A stretch of DNA of 64,000 bases from Streptomyces albus subsp. albus (GTDB taxonomy: Bacteria; Actinomycetota; Actinomycetes; Streptomycetales; Streptomycetaceae), in NCBI RefSeq assembly GCF_000725885.1, contig NZ_JODR01000016.1:62001-126000 (forward strand). Reading direction: 5' to 3'. Below the pieces are notes generated by a model. That model was given only the letters and a program-made list of their open reading frames with translations. It was not told where the DNA came from and searched no databases. The position numbers and the translations under genes are program-made. Every line of letters begins with the position of its first letter. Positions within the stretch are counted from its first letter, which is position 1. Positions 49,746 through 59,304 of the stretch are shown piece by piece.

Positions 49746-50061
49746 GGTGTGGCTCCTGACACGTTCGGCGATTCGAGTGCTGCTGCTGTCCCGAATGCTT
49801 CTTCGCAAACCTCACTCTGCGGGTGACGTGCAACATATCCCGTAAATCCCCTCATGGCGCGCCAAGAGCGTTCTGCTGGGCGGGCGCCGACCGTGATCGT
49901 TATGTGACCGGTTACGCTGCCAGGAGAGGGCGGCCCGAGCGCGGGTACGCCGTCCGACAGGAGAGCCGAGAAGAAGGACCGAACCGCACCCGCCGGTGCC
50001 GCCGCCGGTGCCGGACAACCCGTACCCGTTCGTTCCACGTACGCAGACAGGAGTACCCCTC
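49746..50061. other. Divergent promoter region, peptide transporter / polyprenyl synthase
   Basis: 316 bp without a gene. The part at about 49770-49920 is less GC-rich than the flanks, as expected for promoters. GTGACCGGTTAC at 49905-49916 is nearly self-complementary (10 of 12). No firm -35/-10 pair was assigned. Confidence 0.5.
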
Positions 50062-51075
50062 GTGACCGTCGTCGGGCCCTTCGGGCTGAGCGTGCGGGAC
50101 CAGGCTCTCGAAGCCGATGTCCTGGCCGGGTTGGCGGCCGTCGAGGAGGGCCTCATCGAGGCCACCAAGAGCGACGTGCCCTTCATAACGGAGGCGGCAC
50201 AGCACCTGGTGCGCGCCGGGGGGAAGAGGTTCCGGCCGCTGCTGGTCATGCTGGGGGCGCAGTTCGGCGACCCGCACGCGCCGGGCATCGTGCCCTCGGC
50301 GGTGGTCGTGGAGCTGACCCACCTCGCGACGCTCTACCACGACGACGTCATGGACGAGGCCGACGTCCGGCGCGGGGTGCCCAGCGCCAACGCCAACTGG
50401 GGCAACTCGGTCGCCGTCCTCACCGGTGACTTCCTCTTCTCCCGGGCCTCCCACATACTGGCCGACCTCGGCCCGGAGGCCGTCCGCATCCAGGCGCAGG
50501 CGTTCGAGCGGCTGGTCACCGGCCAGATCATGGAGACGGCCGGCCCCAGCGAGGGCAACGACGCCATCGACCACTACCTCGAAGTGATCGCGGGCAAGAC
50601 GGGCTCCCTCATCGCCGTCGCCGGCCGGTACGGCGCCATGATGTCCGGCGCCGACGAGCGGACCGTCTCGGTACTCACCCAGTACGGCGAACGCATCGGG
50701 GTCGCCTTCCAGCTCGCCGACGACGTCCTCGACATCGCCAGCGACGAACACGAGTCGGGCAAGACCCCCGGCACCGACCTGCGCGAGGGCATCGCCACCC
50801 TGCCGGTGCTCTACCTGCGCGCCCGCGCCGCCGAACCGGACGCCACCCGCGAGGACCGGGAACTGTGCGCACTGCTCGACGGCGACCTCACCGACGACGC
50901 CCGGCTCGCCGACGCGCTCGCCCGGCTGCGTGTCCACCCCGCACTCGAACAGGCCCGCCGCGCCACCGTCCGGTACGCCGACGAGGCCCGCGAGATGCTG
51001 GCGCCGCTCCCCGACAACGCGGCCAAGGAAGCCCTCTCCGCGCTGTGCACGGCGGTCGTGGACCGGGCGGGCTGA
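50062..51075 (+). CDS. Polyprenyl diphosphate synthase (long-chain trans-isoprenyl type)
   Basis: 337 residues from GTG 50062 with AGGAG 9 bp upstream. First aspartate-rich motif YHDDVMDEAD with no bulky pair immediately upstream (LATLY), second LADDVLDIASD, plus GGKRFRPLLV and GKTGSLI. Condenses isopentenyl diphosphate into a long all-trans chain. In an organism whose menaquinone genes lie nearby, it most likely supplies the menaquinone side chain, comparable to the hepta-, octa- or nonaprenyl synthases; the chain length cannot be set by eye. Confidence 0.93.
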   Translation: MTVVGPFGLSVRDQALEADVLAGLAAVEEGLIEATKSDVPFITEAAQHLVRAGGKRFRPLLVMLGAQFGDPHAPGIVPSAVVVELTHLATLYHDDVMDEADVRRGVPSANANWGNSVAVLTGDFLFSRASHILADLGPEAVRIQAQAFERLVTGQIMETAGPSEGNDAIDHYLEVIAGKTGSLIAVAGRYGAMMSGADERTVSVLTQYGERIGVAFQLADDVLDIASDEHESGKTPGTDLREGIATLPVLYLRARAAEPDATREDRELCALLDGDLTDDARLADALARLRVHPALEQARRATVRYADEAREMLAPLPDNAAKEALSALCTAVVDRAG

Positions 51076-51365
51076 GCCCCTGCCGGCGGGCCGCCCCGCG
51101 GCCCCGCGCCCCGGGACGTCCACCGGGTCGCGGCCCGAACTGGGGCCGCTCCTGCCACAGATGACACACCCGGACGCCAACCGAAAGGCGGAGGGCCGTC
51201 ATCCCGGGGGAGTAGCGCGAATTGCCCCGGCGGCTGACGCGGTGAAGCGACGGATTTGTTGCCATGGGAGCACCACCCCGGCACCGATTCGGGTGAGAAT
51301 GGCGGCGAGGGGTGGACGAGTGCGACCTTTCCAGCCGCCGCCGAGCACGGAGGTAGGACAGACAC

Positions 51366-52577
51366 ATGGCACAGATCCGACCGAACAACTCCCGGCGCAA
51401 AGCGGTGCGGTACGGCGTACCGGTCGCCGTCGCCGGAGTCGCCGCGGCGACCGTCGGCCTGGTACCCGCACTCGCCAGCTCGGGTGATCCGGACCTGCCG
51501 AAGATCAGCGCCGAGGAGCTGGTCACCAAGATGGCCAAGGCAGACGTGGACCACCTGTCCGGCACCGTGCGGATCAGCACCGACCTGGGCCTGCCGTCTC
51601 TGCCCGGCGGCTCCGGCGGCGGCGTGCACGGCCCCGGGGCCCAGGGCGAGGACGGCTCCTCGGCCGCACCGGACGCCTCGCCCGCGAACAAGCTGGCCGA
51701 GCTGGCCTCCGGCGAGCACACCCTCCGGTTCGCCGCGGACGGCCCCGACAAGCAGCGGGTCTCCGTGCTGGAGGACGCCGCCGAGTACAGCGTCATCCAC
51801 AACGGCCGCGACCTGTGGGCGTACGACAGCGCCGCGGACGCCGCCTGGCACAGCACCGCACCCGAGGGGGCGCGCGGCCACGGGAAGAAGAGCGGCGGCG
51901 AGGGCAGGGCGCCGGCCGCACCGACCCCGCAGGAGGCCGCGAAGCGGGCCCTCGACGCGGTCGGCAAGTCGGCCTCCGTCAGCGTGGACGGCACCGCGAA
52001 GATCGCCGGGCGGGACGCCTACCAGCTCGTACTGCGGCCCAAGGACGCGCCGGACACCACCGTCGGGGCGATCCGCATAGCGGTGGACGCGGACAAGGGC
52101 GTTCCGCTGCGGTTCACCCTGGAGCCGAAGCAGGGCGGCAAGCCCGTCGTCGACGTCGCCTACACGAAGATCGACTTCGGCAGGCCGGACGCCGGAGGCT
52201 TCGACTTCACCCCGCCGAAGGGCACCAAGGTCACCGAGGGGAAGCCGCAGGCGGGCGAGGCCCGGGCGCACCGGAGCCCGGCCGGGCTGCCGGACCTGTC
52301 CGGGCTGGAGGTCGTCAACAAGTCCGCCGGGGACTGGAACAAGGTCGCCAAGTTCGACACCGGTATGCAGGGCGGTCTCGGCGACGGGAAGACCGGCGGC
52401 GAGGCCGGGCAGCTGCTGGACCGCTTCACCGACAAGGCCGAGGGCGACTTCGGCACCGGCCGCGTCTTCACCACCCGCCTGGTGAACGCGCTGATCACCG
52501 ACGACGGCGAGGTCTACGTCGGCGCCGTCACGAAGGACGGTCTGGTCAAGGCCGCCGACCGGGACGCACGCAGGTAA
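51366..52577 (+). CDS. Exported LolA/RseB-like lipoprotein-carrier-fold protein
   Basis: 403 residues. Basic N-terminus and signal sequence or anchor (about 12-38, YGVPVAVAGVAAATVGLVPA) without a lipobox Cys. The mature part begins ISAEELVTKMAKADVDHLSG, and its following beta-sheet (SGTVRISTDLGLPSL, DLWAYDSAADAAWHS, DAYQLVLRPKD, GVPLRFTLEPKQ) fits the LolA/MucB-RseB-type fold found in many Streptomyces exported proteins, some regulating anti-sigma factors. Gly/Ser-rich inserts at about 78-110 and 155-185 are probably flexible. It precedes an ABC exporter; a functional link is possible but unproved. Confidence 0.82.
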   Translation: MAQIRPNNSRRKAVRYGVPVAVAGVAAATVGLVPALASSGDPDLPKISAEELVTKMAKADVDHLSGTVRISTDLGLPSLPGGSGGGVHGPGAQGEDGSSAAPDASPANKLAELASGEHTLRFAADGPDKQRVSVLEDAAEYSVIHNGRDLWAYDSAADAAWHSTAPEGARGHGKKSGGEGRAPAAPTPQEAAKRALDAVGKSASVSVDGTAKIAGRDAYQLVLRPKDAPDTTVGAIRIAVDADKGVPLRFTLEPKQGGKPVVDVAYTKIDFGRPDAGGFDFTPPKGTKVTEGKPQAGEARAHRSPAGLPDLSGLEVVNKSAGDWNKVAKFDTGMQGGLGDGKTGGEAGQLLDRFTDKAEGDFGTGRVFTTRLVNALITDDGEVYVGAVTKDGLVKAADRDARR

Positions 52578-52700
52578 CCGGGAGGCGGACGCCCGTCGCG
52601 GCGGCGGAACGAGCAGCCGTCGCGACGGGCGGCACCCGGCCGCCGGCCGACGGAGGCCGCGCCGGACGGGAACGGCGTTTCCGGTCCGCCGTCCGGGGCG

Positions 52701-52858
52701 GACAGCCGCGCCGGCCCCGGGCCGGGGAAGGACAGCCGCGCCGGTCTGCGGGGCGGGGAAGGACAGCCGCGCCGGTCTGCGGGGCGGGGAAGGACAGCCG
52801 CGCCGGTCCCCGGGGCCGGCGAAAGACAGCCGCGCCGGTCCGCCGGCCGGACGAGGAG
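52701..52858. repeat. Tandem array of about 31-bp units upstream of the ABC transporter
   Basis: Five units each begin GACAGCCGCGCCGG, at 52701, 52731, 52762, 52793 and 52825 (periods 30, 31, 31, 32). Units two and three are identical; the fifth decays into the ribosome-site region. The 301-bp gap 52578-52878 contains no gene otherwise. The array ends about 20 bp before the ABC ATPase ATG, so it lies in that gene's leader or promoter. Confidence 0.9.
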
Positions 52859-52878
52859 CTTCGTAGCGAGAGGGGCAC

Positions 52879-53841
52879 ATGAGCGAGCCGACCGCCGCAC
52901 GCGACGACGACAGCGCGGTGATCTCCACCCGGGGTCTCACCAAGCGCTACCGCGGCGGCCAGCTCGCCGTCGACGCCCTCGACCTGACCGTGCCCCGCGG
53001 CAGCGTCTTCGGCTTCCTCGGGCCCAACGGCTCGGGCAAGACGACGACCATCCGCATGCTGCTCGGCCTCATCGAACCCACCGGCGGCACCGCGCACGTG
53101 CTGGGCGCACCCATGCCCGGCTCGGTACGGCAGGTGCTGCCCCGCATCGGCGCCCTCATCGAGGGGCCCGCCCTCTACGGCTTCCTCTCCGGCCGCGACA
53201 ACCTGCTGCGCTACGACGCGGCCGACCCGACCGCGGACCCGGGCACCCGCGGCGCACGGGTCGGCCGGGCCCTGGAGCGCGTGGGCCTGTCGGCGGCGGC
53301 CGGGCGGAAGGCGCGCACCTACTCGCTGGGTATGAAGCAACGCCTGGGACTGGCCGCCGCACTGCTCCAGCCGCGCGAGCTGCTCGTCCTCGACGAACCC
53401 ACCAACGGACTCGACCCGCAGGGCATGCGGGAGATCCGCTCCCTGGTACGCGAACTGTCGGGCGACGGCATCACCGTCTTCCTCTCCTCCCACCTGCTCG
53501 ACGAGATCGAACAGGTCTGCACCCACGCCGCCGTCATGCACCGCGGCCGGCTCGTCACCCAGGGCACGGTCGCCGAACTGTCGGCGGGCGCACGCGGCAG
53601 ACTGACCGTCACCACCCCGGACCCCGGTGACGCCGCCCGGGTGCTCAAGGAGCACGGTGTGACGGATCTGGTCACCGACGGGGAAGAGGTCACCGGCGAT
53701 CCGCCGCCGGGCGATCCGGCCGCCCTGAACGCCGCACTGGTGCGCTCCGGCGTACGGGTGCGTGCCTTCGGCCTGCGGCGGGTGTCGCTGGAGGACGCGT
53801 TCGTCTCGCTCACCGGGGAGGGTTTCGATGTCGCGGGCTGA
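52879..53841 (+). CDS. ABC transporter ATP-binding protein (CcmA-like exporter type)
   Basis: 320 residues. Walker A GPNGSGKTT, signature YSLGMKQRLGLAAAL, Walker B LLVLDEPTNGLDP and H-loop FLSSHLLDE. The C-terminal about 90 residues form the extension typical of ATPases that partner ABC-2-type permeases (drug, lipid or bacteriocin exporters). The permease gene overlaps its last 14 bp. ATG 52879 with GAGAGGGG upstream. The substrate is unknown. Confidence 0.93.
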   Translation: MSEPTAARDDDSAVISTRGLTKRYRGGQLAVDALDLTVPRGSVFGFLGPNGSGKTTTIRMLLGLIEPTGGTAHVLGAPMPGSVRQVLPRIGALIEGPALYGFLSGRDNLLRYDAADPTADPGTRGARVGRALERVGLSAAAGRKARTYSLGMKQRLGLAAALLQPRELLVLDEPTNGLDPQGMREIRSLVRELSGDGITVFLSSHLLDEIEQVCTHAAVMHRGRLVTQGTVAELSAGARGRLTVTTPDPGDAARVLKEHGVTDLVTDGEEVTGDPPPGDPAALNAALVRSGVRVRAFGLRRVSLEDAFVSLTGEGFDVAG

Positions 53842-54724
53842 AGCACCGCCGGCCGGTGCCGCGCAGCATCCGGCCCCGACTGTCGGCGCCCTGTGGACTC
53901 TGGGGCTGTTCCGCAGCGAACTGCTGGTCACCTTCCGGCGCTGGCGCACCCTGGCCCTGCTCGCGGTGCTGGCCGCCGTACCGGTCGTGGTCGGCCTCGC
54001 GGTGCGCATCGAGACACGGGACGGGGGGTCGATAGGCGGAGGCGCCGAGGGAGGGCCCGCGTTCATCTCCCAGGTGACCAACAACGGGCTCTTCCTCGTC
54101 TTCACCTCACTGGCCGCCACCTTGCCGTTCTTCCTGCCGATGACGGTCGGTGTGGTGGCGGGCGACGCCGTGGCGGGCGAGGCGGGCGCGGGCACCCTGC
54201 GCTATCTGCTGGTCGCCCCGGCGGGACGGACCCGGCTGCTGGCCGCCAAGTTCACCGCCGTGCTGGCCTTCTGTCTGGTCGCCACCCTCACGGTGGCCGT
54301 CTTCGCCCTGGTCACCGGCGCCCTCCTCTTCCCCACGGGTGAGGTCACGCTGCTGTCGGGGACCTCCGTCTCCTTCGGCGAAGGGCTCGCCAGGGCGCTG
54401 GCCATCGCGCTGGCGGTCGCCGTCAGCCTGGTCGGTCTCGCGGCGCTGGGCCTGTTCGTCTCGACGCTGACCGACAGCGGTGTCGCCGCCATGGCGGCGA
54501 CGGTCGGACTGCTGATCACGGTGCAGATCCTCAACGCCATCCCGCAGCTGGAGGCCGTCCAGCCGTTCCTCTTCCCGCACCACTGGCTCAGCTTCGCCGA
54601 CCTGCTGCGGGACCCGGTCTACTGGGACGGCATCGTCAAGAACCTCGGCCTCCAGGCGGCCTACACGGCGGTGTTCGCCTCCGCCGCCTGGGCCCGGTTC
54701 TCCACGCGCGACGTCACCGTCTGA
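53828..54724 (+). CDS. ABC-2-type transporter permease
   Basis: 298 residues from ATG 53828. Six predicted helices: the first follows FRRWRTLALLAVLAAVPVVV, the others lie around 75-100, 125-150, 180-205, 215-235 and 270-290. Contains AGEAGAGTLRYLLVAPAGRT, typical of the family. With the preceding ATPase it would form a homodimeric or heteromeric exporter. Convergent with rarD, 24 bp away. Confidence 0.9.
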   Translation: MSRAEAPPAGAAQHPAPTVGALWTLGLFRSELLVTFRRWRTLALLAVLAAVPVVVGLAVRIETRDGGSIGGGAEGGPAFISQVTNNGLFLVFTSLAATLPFFLPMTVGVVAGDAVAGEAGAGTLRYLLVAPAGRTRLLAAKFTAVLAFCLVATLTVAVFALVTGALLFPTGEVTLLSGTSVSFGEGLARALAIALAVAVSLVGLAALGLFVSTLTDSGVAAMAATVGLLITVQILNAIPQLEAVQPFLFPHHWLSFADLLRDPVYWDGIVKNLGLQAAYTAVFASAAWARFSTRDVTV

Positions 54725-54748
54725 CCGGCGGGCGGGCCCCCGCGAGGG

Positions 54749-55747
54749 TCAGGGCTTGGCCGCGGGGCGCTCGGGGGCCTCGGAGACCTCGGCCACCGCG
54801 GAGGCCGCACCCTCCTCGCCCTGGACGCGGGCGCGTTCGGCCGCGGCGCGCAGCGCGGCCCGGCCGCGGCGCGCGTTGCGCAGCGCGTCCCAGGTCAGGA
54901 TGCACAGGGCCAGCCAGACCAGGCCGAAGCCCGCCCAGCGCTCCGGCGGCATCTCCTCGTGGAAGACCGTCAGACCCAGGACGAACATGAACGCCGGGGC
55001 CAGGTACTGGAGCAGCCCGATCGTGGACAGCGGCAGCCGCACGGCCGCGCTCCCGAAGAAGATCAGCGGCAGCGCGGTCGCCACACCGGCGCAGGCCAGC
55101 AGCAGGGCGTGGCCGAGCCCGTCCGTGGTGAAGGACGAGTCGCCGCGCACCCCCAGGTAGACGAGGAAGCCGAGCGCGGGCAGGAACTGCACGGCGGTCT
55201 CGGCGCTGAAGCCCTCCACGCCGTCCAGCTTGATGTGCTTCTTGATCAGCCCGTAGGTGGCGAAGGTCAGCGCCAGGCTGAGGGAGAGCCAGGGCAGCTT
55301 GCCGTAGGCCACGGACATCACGACGACCGCGAGGGCGCCGACACCGACGGCCACCCACTGGGCGGTGCGCAGCCGCTCCCGGAGCAGCAGCACGCCGAAG
55401 GCGATGGAGACGAGCGGGTTGATGAAGTAGCCGAGGGACGATTCGAGCACCATGTCGGCGCTGACCGACCAGATGAACAGTCCCCAGTTGAGGGAGATCA
55501 CCGCAGCGGCCAGGACGACCAGGCCCAGGGTCTTGGGCCGGCGTATCAGCTCGGTCACCCAGGACCAGCGGCGCAGCAGTGCGAGGATCACCACGGCGGT
55601 CGGCAGCGACCACACCATGCGGTGGGCCAGCACCTCACCGGCTCCGGTGTCCGCGAGGGCGTGCCAGTACAGCGGGAGGAGCCCCCACATGCCGTACGCC
55701 GCGAATCCGAACAACAGACCGGTGCGCTGCGCGCTCTGCGTTGCCAT
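54749..55747 (-). CDS. rarD: EamA-family transporter RarD
   Basis: 332 residues, ten helices in two EamA repeats. Sequence such as GLLFGFAAYGMWGLLPLYWH, EVLAHRMVWSLPTAVVILAL and ISLNWGLFIWSVSADMVLES is characteristic of RarD. ATG 55747 (MATQSAQ) follows GGGAGGG; an upstream extension to 55810 is unlikely. The substrate of RarD proteins is not firmly known. The C-terminal about 40 residues are a charged Ala-rich tail. Confidence 0.92.
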   Translation of the reverse strand: MATQSAQRTGLLFGFAAYGMWGLLPLYWHALADTGAGEVLAHRMVWSLPTAVVILALLRRWSWVTELIRRPKTLGLVVLAAAVISLNWGLFIWSVSADMVLESSLGYFINPLVSIAFGVLLLRERLRTAQWVAVGVGALAVVVMSVAYGKLPWLSLSLALTFATYGLIKKHIKLDGVEGFSAETAVQFLPALGFLVYLGVRGDSSFTTDGLGHALLLACAGVATALPLIFFGSAAVRLPLSTIGLLQYLAPAFMFVLGLTVFHEEMPPERWAGFGLVWLALCILTWDALRNARRGRAALRAAAERARVQGEEGAASAVAEVSEAPERPAAKP

Positions 55748-55915
55748 GGGCCCTCCCTGTCTTCGGTTCCGGATCTGGCGTACCAGCCTGTCGAAGGTAG
55801 CGGGACGCATCCCCTCTTGTCATTTCCGTACCAGCTTATGGTCCTGTCATCGGCTCCGCCGCAGGCCGGCGGGCATCCGGTCGCAGGCCAAGAGGGTCGG
55901 AGGCGAGACATGACG

Positions 55916-55946
55916 CGGCCCGGCACCCGCGTGGGGTGCCGGGCCG
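55916..55946 (-). terminator. Terminator after korB
   Basis: CGGCCCGGCACCC (55916-55928) and GGGTGCCGGGCCG (55934-55946) form a perfect 13-bp stem with a 5-nt loop, 24 bp beyond the korB stop on the minus strand. Confidence 0.8.
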
Positions 55947-55970
55947 TATCGGGTCCGTCGGTCGTCGGTC

Positions 55971-57098
55971 TCAGCCGACGACCGTCCAGGTGTCGTTGCC
56001 GTGCAGCAGCGCGGACAGATCACCCTTGCCGTTCTGTTCGACAGCGCGTTCGAGCTGGCCGGCCATCTCGTCGTCGTACACCGGCCGCCGCACGTCCCGC
56101 AGCACCCCGATCGGGGTGTGGTGCAGCGTCGTCGGGTCGGCGAGCCGGGAGAGGGCGAACGCGGTCGTCGGCGAGGCCGCCTGCGCGTCGTGCACCAGCA
56201 CCCTGTCGGTGCCCTCCTCGCGGACGTCCACGATGCGCAGATCGCCGGTGGCCGGGTCGCGGACCACGCCCTTGGAGCCCAGCCCGTCCTCGGCCGGCGC
56301 GCCGAAACGGATCGGCTGCCCGTGCTCCAGCGGGATGACGGCCTCCTGCGCCTGCTGCTTGTCCTTGAGGACCTCGAAGGCGCCGTCGTTGAAGATGTTG
56401 CAGTTCTGGTAGATCTCCACCAGCGCCGACCCCGGGTGGTCGGCGGCGGCCCGCAGCACACCGGTGAGGTGCTTGCGGTCCGAGTCGACCGTACGGGCGA
56501 CGAAGGACGCCTCGGCGCCCAGCGCCAGCGACACCGGGTTGAACGGGGTGTCCAGCGAGCCCATCGGCGTCGACTTCGTGATCTTGCCGGACTCCGAGGT
56601 CGGGCTGTACTGGCCCTTGGTGAGCCCGTAGATCCGGTTGTTGAACAGCAGGATCTTCAGGTTCACATTGCGCCGCAGCGCGTGGATGAGGTGGTTGCCG
56701 CCGATGGACAGCGCGTCGCCGTCACCGGTGACCACCCACACGCTCAGGTCCCGCCGCGAGGTCGCCAGACCGGTCGCGATGGCCGGGGCGCGGCCGTGGA
56801 TGGAGTGCATCCCGTAGGTGTTCATGTAGTACGGGAACCGGCTGGAGCAGCCGATGCCGGAGACGAAGACGATGTTCTCCTTCGCCAGCCCCAGCTCCGG
56901 CATGAACCCCTGCACCGCCGCGAGCACGGCGTAGTCACCGCACCCCGGGCACCAGCGCACTTCCTGGTCGGACTTGAAGTCCTTCATCGACTGCTTGCCC
57001 ACCGCCCGCGGCACCAGCGACAGTGCCTCGGACACCGGGGCCCCGGCCGGTGTGCCCGGGGCGGTCTCCTGCGTGAGACCGGGAGAAGTCTCAGCCAT
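55971..57098 (-). CDS. korB: 2-oxoacid:ferredoxin oxidoreductase, beta subunit
   Basis: 375 residues. Thiamine-diphosphate-binding subunit: WCPGCGDYAVLAAVQ near residue 48 and the TPP/Mg motif GDGDALSIGGNHLIHALRRN ending in NN (LLFNNRIYGLTKGQYSPTSE). With KorA it decarboxylates 2-oxoglutarate or a related 2-oxoacid to acyl-CoA and reduces ferredoxin. The layout and length match mycobacterial/Streptomyces KorB. ATG 57098 lies inside the end of korA (8-bp overlap). Confidence 0.95.
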   Translation of the reverse strand: MAETSPGLTQETAPGTPAGAPVSEALSLVPRAVGKQSMKDFKSDQEVRWCPGCGDYAVLAAVQGFMPELGLAKENIVFVSGIGCSSRFPYYMNTYGMHSIHGRAPAIATGLATSRRDLSVWVVTGDGDALSIGGNHLIHALRRNVNLKILLFNNRIYGLTKGQYSPTSESGKITKSTPMGSLDTPFNPVSLALGAEASFVARTVDSDRKHLTGVLRAAADHPGSALVEIYQNCNIFNDGAFEVLKDKQQAQEAVIPLEHGQPIRFGAPAEDGLGSKGVVRDPATGDLRIVDVREEGTDRVLVHDAQAASPTTAFALSRLADPTTLHHTPIGVLRDVRRPVYDDEMAGQLERAVEQNGKGDLSALLHGNDTWTVVG

Positions 57099-59028
57099 GT
57101 GCGAGGGCCTCCTTGAGTGCGGTCGCGAGCTGCTCCGCCTTGAAGGGCAGCCCTCTGACCTGCGTGAACGACTGGGCGTCGACCAGATACCGGGCGCGGA
57201 CGAGGGTGGCGAGCTGACCGAGGTTCATCTCGGGGACGATCACCTTCTCGTACCCGCGCAGCACCTCGCCGAGGTTCCGCGGGAACGGGTTGAGGTGACG
57301 CAGATGCGCCTGCGCGATCTCGTCGCCGCCCTTGCGGATCCGCCGCACCGCCGCGGTGATCGGCCCGTAGGTGGAGCCCCAGCCCAGCACCAGCACCTTG
57401 GCGTTGCCGCCCGGGTCGCTCACCTCGATGTCCGGCACCTCGATGCCGTCCACCTTCGCCTGCCGGGTCCGGACCATGAAGTCGTGGTTGGCCGGGTCGT
57501 AGGAGATGTTCCCGGTGCCGTCCTGCTTCTCGATGCCGCCGATGCGGTGCTCCAGCCCCGGCGTACCCGGCACCGCCCACGGGCGGGCCAGCGTCTGCGG
57601 GTCGCGCTTGTACGGCCAGAACACCTCGGTGCCGTCCGCCAGCTCGTGGTTGGGCCCGGCGGCGAACTGCACCCGCAGGTCCGGCAGCTCCGCCACGTCG
57701 GGGATCCGCCACGGCTCGGAGCCGTTGGCCAGATAGCCGTCCGACAGCAGGAACACCGGTGTCCGGTAGGTGAGCGCGATACGGGCCGCGTCCAGCGCCG
57801 CCGTGAAGCAGTCGGCCGGGGTGGCCGGGGCCACGATCGGCACCGGCGCCTCGCCGTTGCGGCCGTACATCGCCTGGAGCAGGTCGGCCTGCTCCGTCTT
57901 GGTGGGCAGGCCCGTCGAGGGGCCGCCGCGCTGGATGTCCACGATGATCAGCGGCAGCTCCAGGGAGACGGCCAGACCGATCGTCTCCGACTTGAGCGCC
58001 ACGCCCGGGCCGGAGGTCGTGGTGACGGCCAGCGAGCCGCCGAACGCGGCGCCCAGCGCGGCGCCGATGCCCGCGATCTCGTCCTCCGCCTGGAAGGAGC
58101 GCACCCCGAAGTTCTTGTGCTTGCTCAGCTCGTGCAGCACGTCGGAGGCCGGGGTGATCGGGTACGAGCCCAGATACAGCGGCAGGTCCGACTGCTGGGA
58201 CGCGGCGACCAGTCCGTAGGACAGCGCCAGGTTGCCCGAGATGTTGCGGTACGTACCCGGCGGGAAGGCGCTGGAGGCGGGGGCGACCTCGTAGGAGACC
58301 GCGAAGTCCTCCGTCGTCTCGCCGAAGTTCCAGCCCGCGCGGAACGCCGTGATGTTCGCCTCGGCGATGTCCGGCTTCTTCGCGAACTTCGACCGCAGGA
58401 ACGCCTCGGTCTGCTCGGTCGGCCGGTGATACATCCACGACAGCAGACCCAGCGCGAACATGTTCTTCGAACGCCCGGCCTCCTTGCGCCCGAGGTCGAA
58501 CCCCTTGAGCGCCTCGACCGTCAGCGTCGTCAGCGGCACCTGGTGCACGCTGTAGCCGTCCAGCGAGCCGTCCTCCAGCGGGCTGCTGTCGTAGCCGACC
58601 TTGGCCATCGCCCGCTTGGTGAACTCGTCGGTGTTCACGATGATCTCGGCACCGCGCGGCACGTCGGCGATGTTCGCCTTGAGCGCCGCGGGGTTCATCG
58701 CCACCAGCACGTCCGGCGCGTCGCCGGGGGTGAGGATGTCGTGGTCGGCGAAGTGGAGCTGGAAGCTGGAGACACCCGGCAGCGTTCCCGCGGGGGCGCG
58801 GATCTCGGCCGGGAAGTTCGGCAGCGTCGACAGGTCGTTGCCGAACGACGCCGTCTCGGACGTGAAGCGGTCCCCGGTGAGCTGCATGCCGTCGCCGGAG
58901 TCGCCCGCGAACCGGATGATCACCCGGTCCAGGCGCCGGACCTCTTTGCGCTCGGCGTCGCGTCCGCTGTCCGGGCCCTCCTCGGAACCGGACTGTGGCC
59001 CGGCTGGGCTACTGACCTGACTGGTCAC
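57091..59028 (-). CDS. korA: 2-oxoacid:ferredoxin oxidoreductase, alpha subunit (gamma-alpha fusion)
   Basis: 645 residues from GTG 59028. The N-terminal gamma domain (about 35-220) opens with RVIIRFAGDSGDGMQLTGDR. The alpha pyrimidine-binding part has GSYPITPASDVLHELSKHKN and GGPSTGLPTKTEQADLLQAM. The C-terminal domain includes VLVLGWGSTYGPITAAVRRI. A TTG seven codons upstream is the only longer start. Co-transcribed with korB. It lies beside a second nuo cluster, which matters for possible use of reduced ferredoxin. Confidence 0.94.
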   Translation of the reverse strand: MTSQVSSPAGPQSGSEEGPDSGRDAERKEVRRLDRVIIRFAGDSGDGMQLTGDRFTSETASFGNDLSTLPNFPAEIRAPAGTLPGVSSFQLHFADHDILTPGDAPDVLVAMNPAALKANIADVPRGAEIIVNTDEFTKRAMAKVGYDSSPLEDGSLDGYSVHQVPLTTLTVEALKGFDLGRKEAGRSKNMFALGLLSWMYHRPTEQTEAFLRSKFAKKPDIAEANITAFRAGWNFGETTEDFAVSYEVAPASSAFPPGTYRNISGNLALSYGLVAASQQSDLPLYLGSYPITPASDVLHELSKHKNFGVRSFQAEDEIAGIGAALGAAFGGSLAVTTTSGPGVALKSETIGLAVSLELPLIIVDIQRGGPSTGLPTKTEQADLLQAMYGRNGEAPVPIVAPATPADCFTAALDAARIALTYRTPVFLLSDGYLANGSEPWRIPDVAELPDLRVQFAAGPNHELADGTEVFWPYKRDPQTLARPWAVPGTPGLEHRIGGIEKQDGTGNISYDPANHDFMVRTRQAKVDGIEVPDIEVSDPGGNAKVLVLGWGSTYGPITAAVRRIRKGGDEIAQAHLRHLNPFPRNLGEVLRGYEKVIVPEMNLGQLATLVRARYLVDAQSFTQVRGLPFKAEQLATALKEALAHG

Positions 59029-59304
59029 GGTGGATCGGACCTCCCTCAAGGCGGCGGCTCGTCAGCCATCGTACGTTGCTAAGGGTTGCCTTCCCCCAGC
59101 TGTTCCCATCGTGGACAGATTCCTGAGACATCCGTCCGTCGTGCTCGCCCCGTCGCCACCGTCCGCCCCCCTGCTGGAGGGTTCCTCAAGGACGCCCGGC
59201 CGCGACACGCCCACCGCGCCGCCGCCCCTGGCCACCGGCCCCGACGGTGTGCCCGGTCGCGCCGCGGGGCCCGACCGGGCCGCGCTCCGGCGCCTTCCCG
59301 CCGG

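Noticed and set aside
59060..59095. Iron-box (DmdR/IdeR) site upstream of korA, sequence TTGCTAAGGGTTGCCTT
   Set aside because: Only about 8 of 19 consensus positions match; too weak to claim iron control of korAB.
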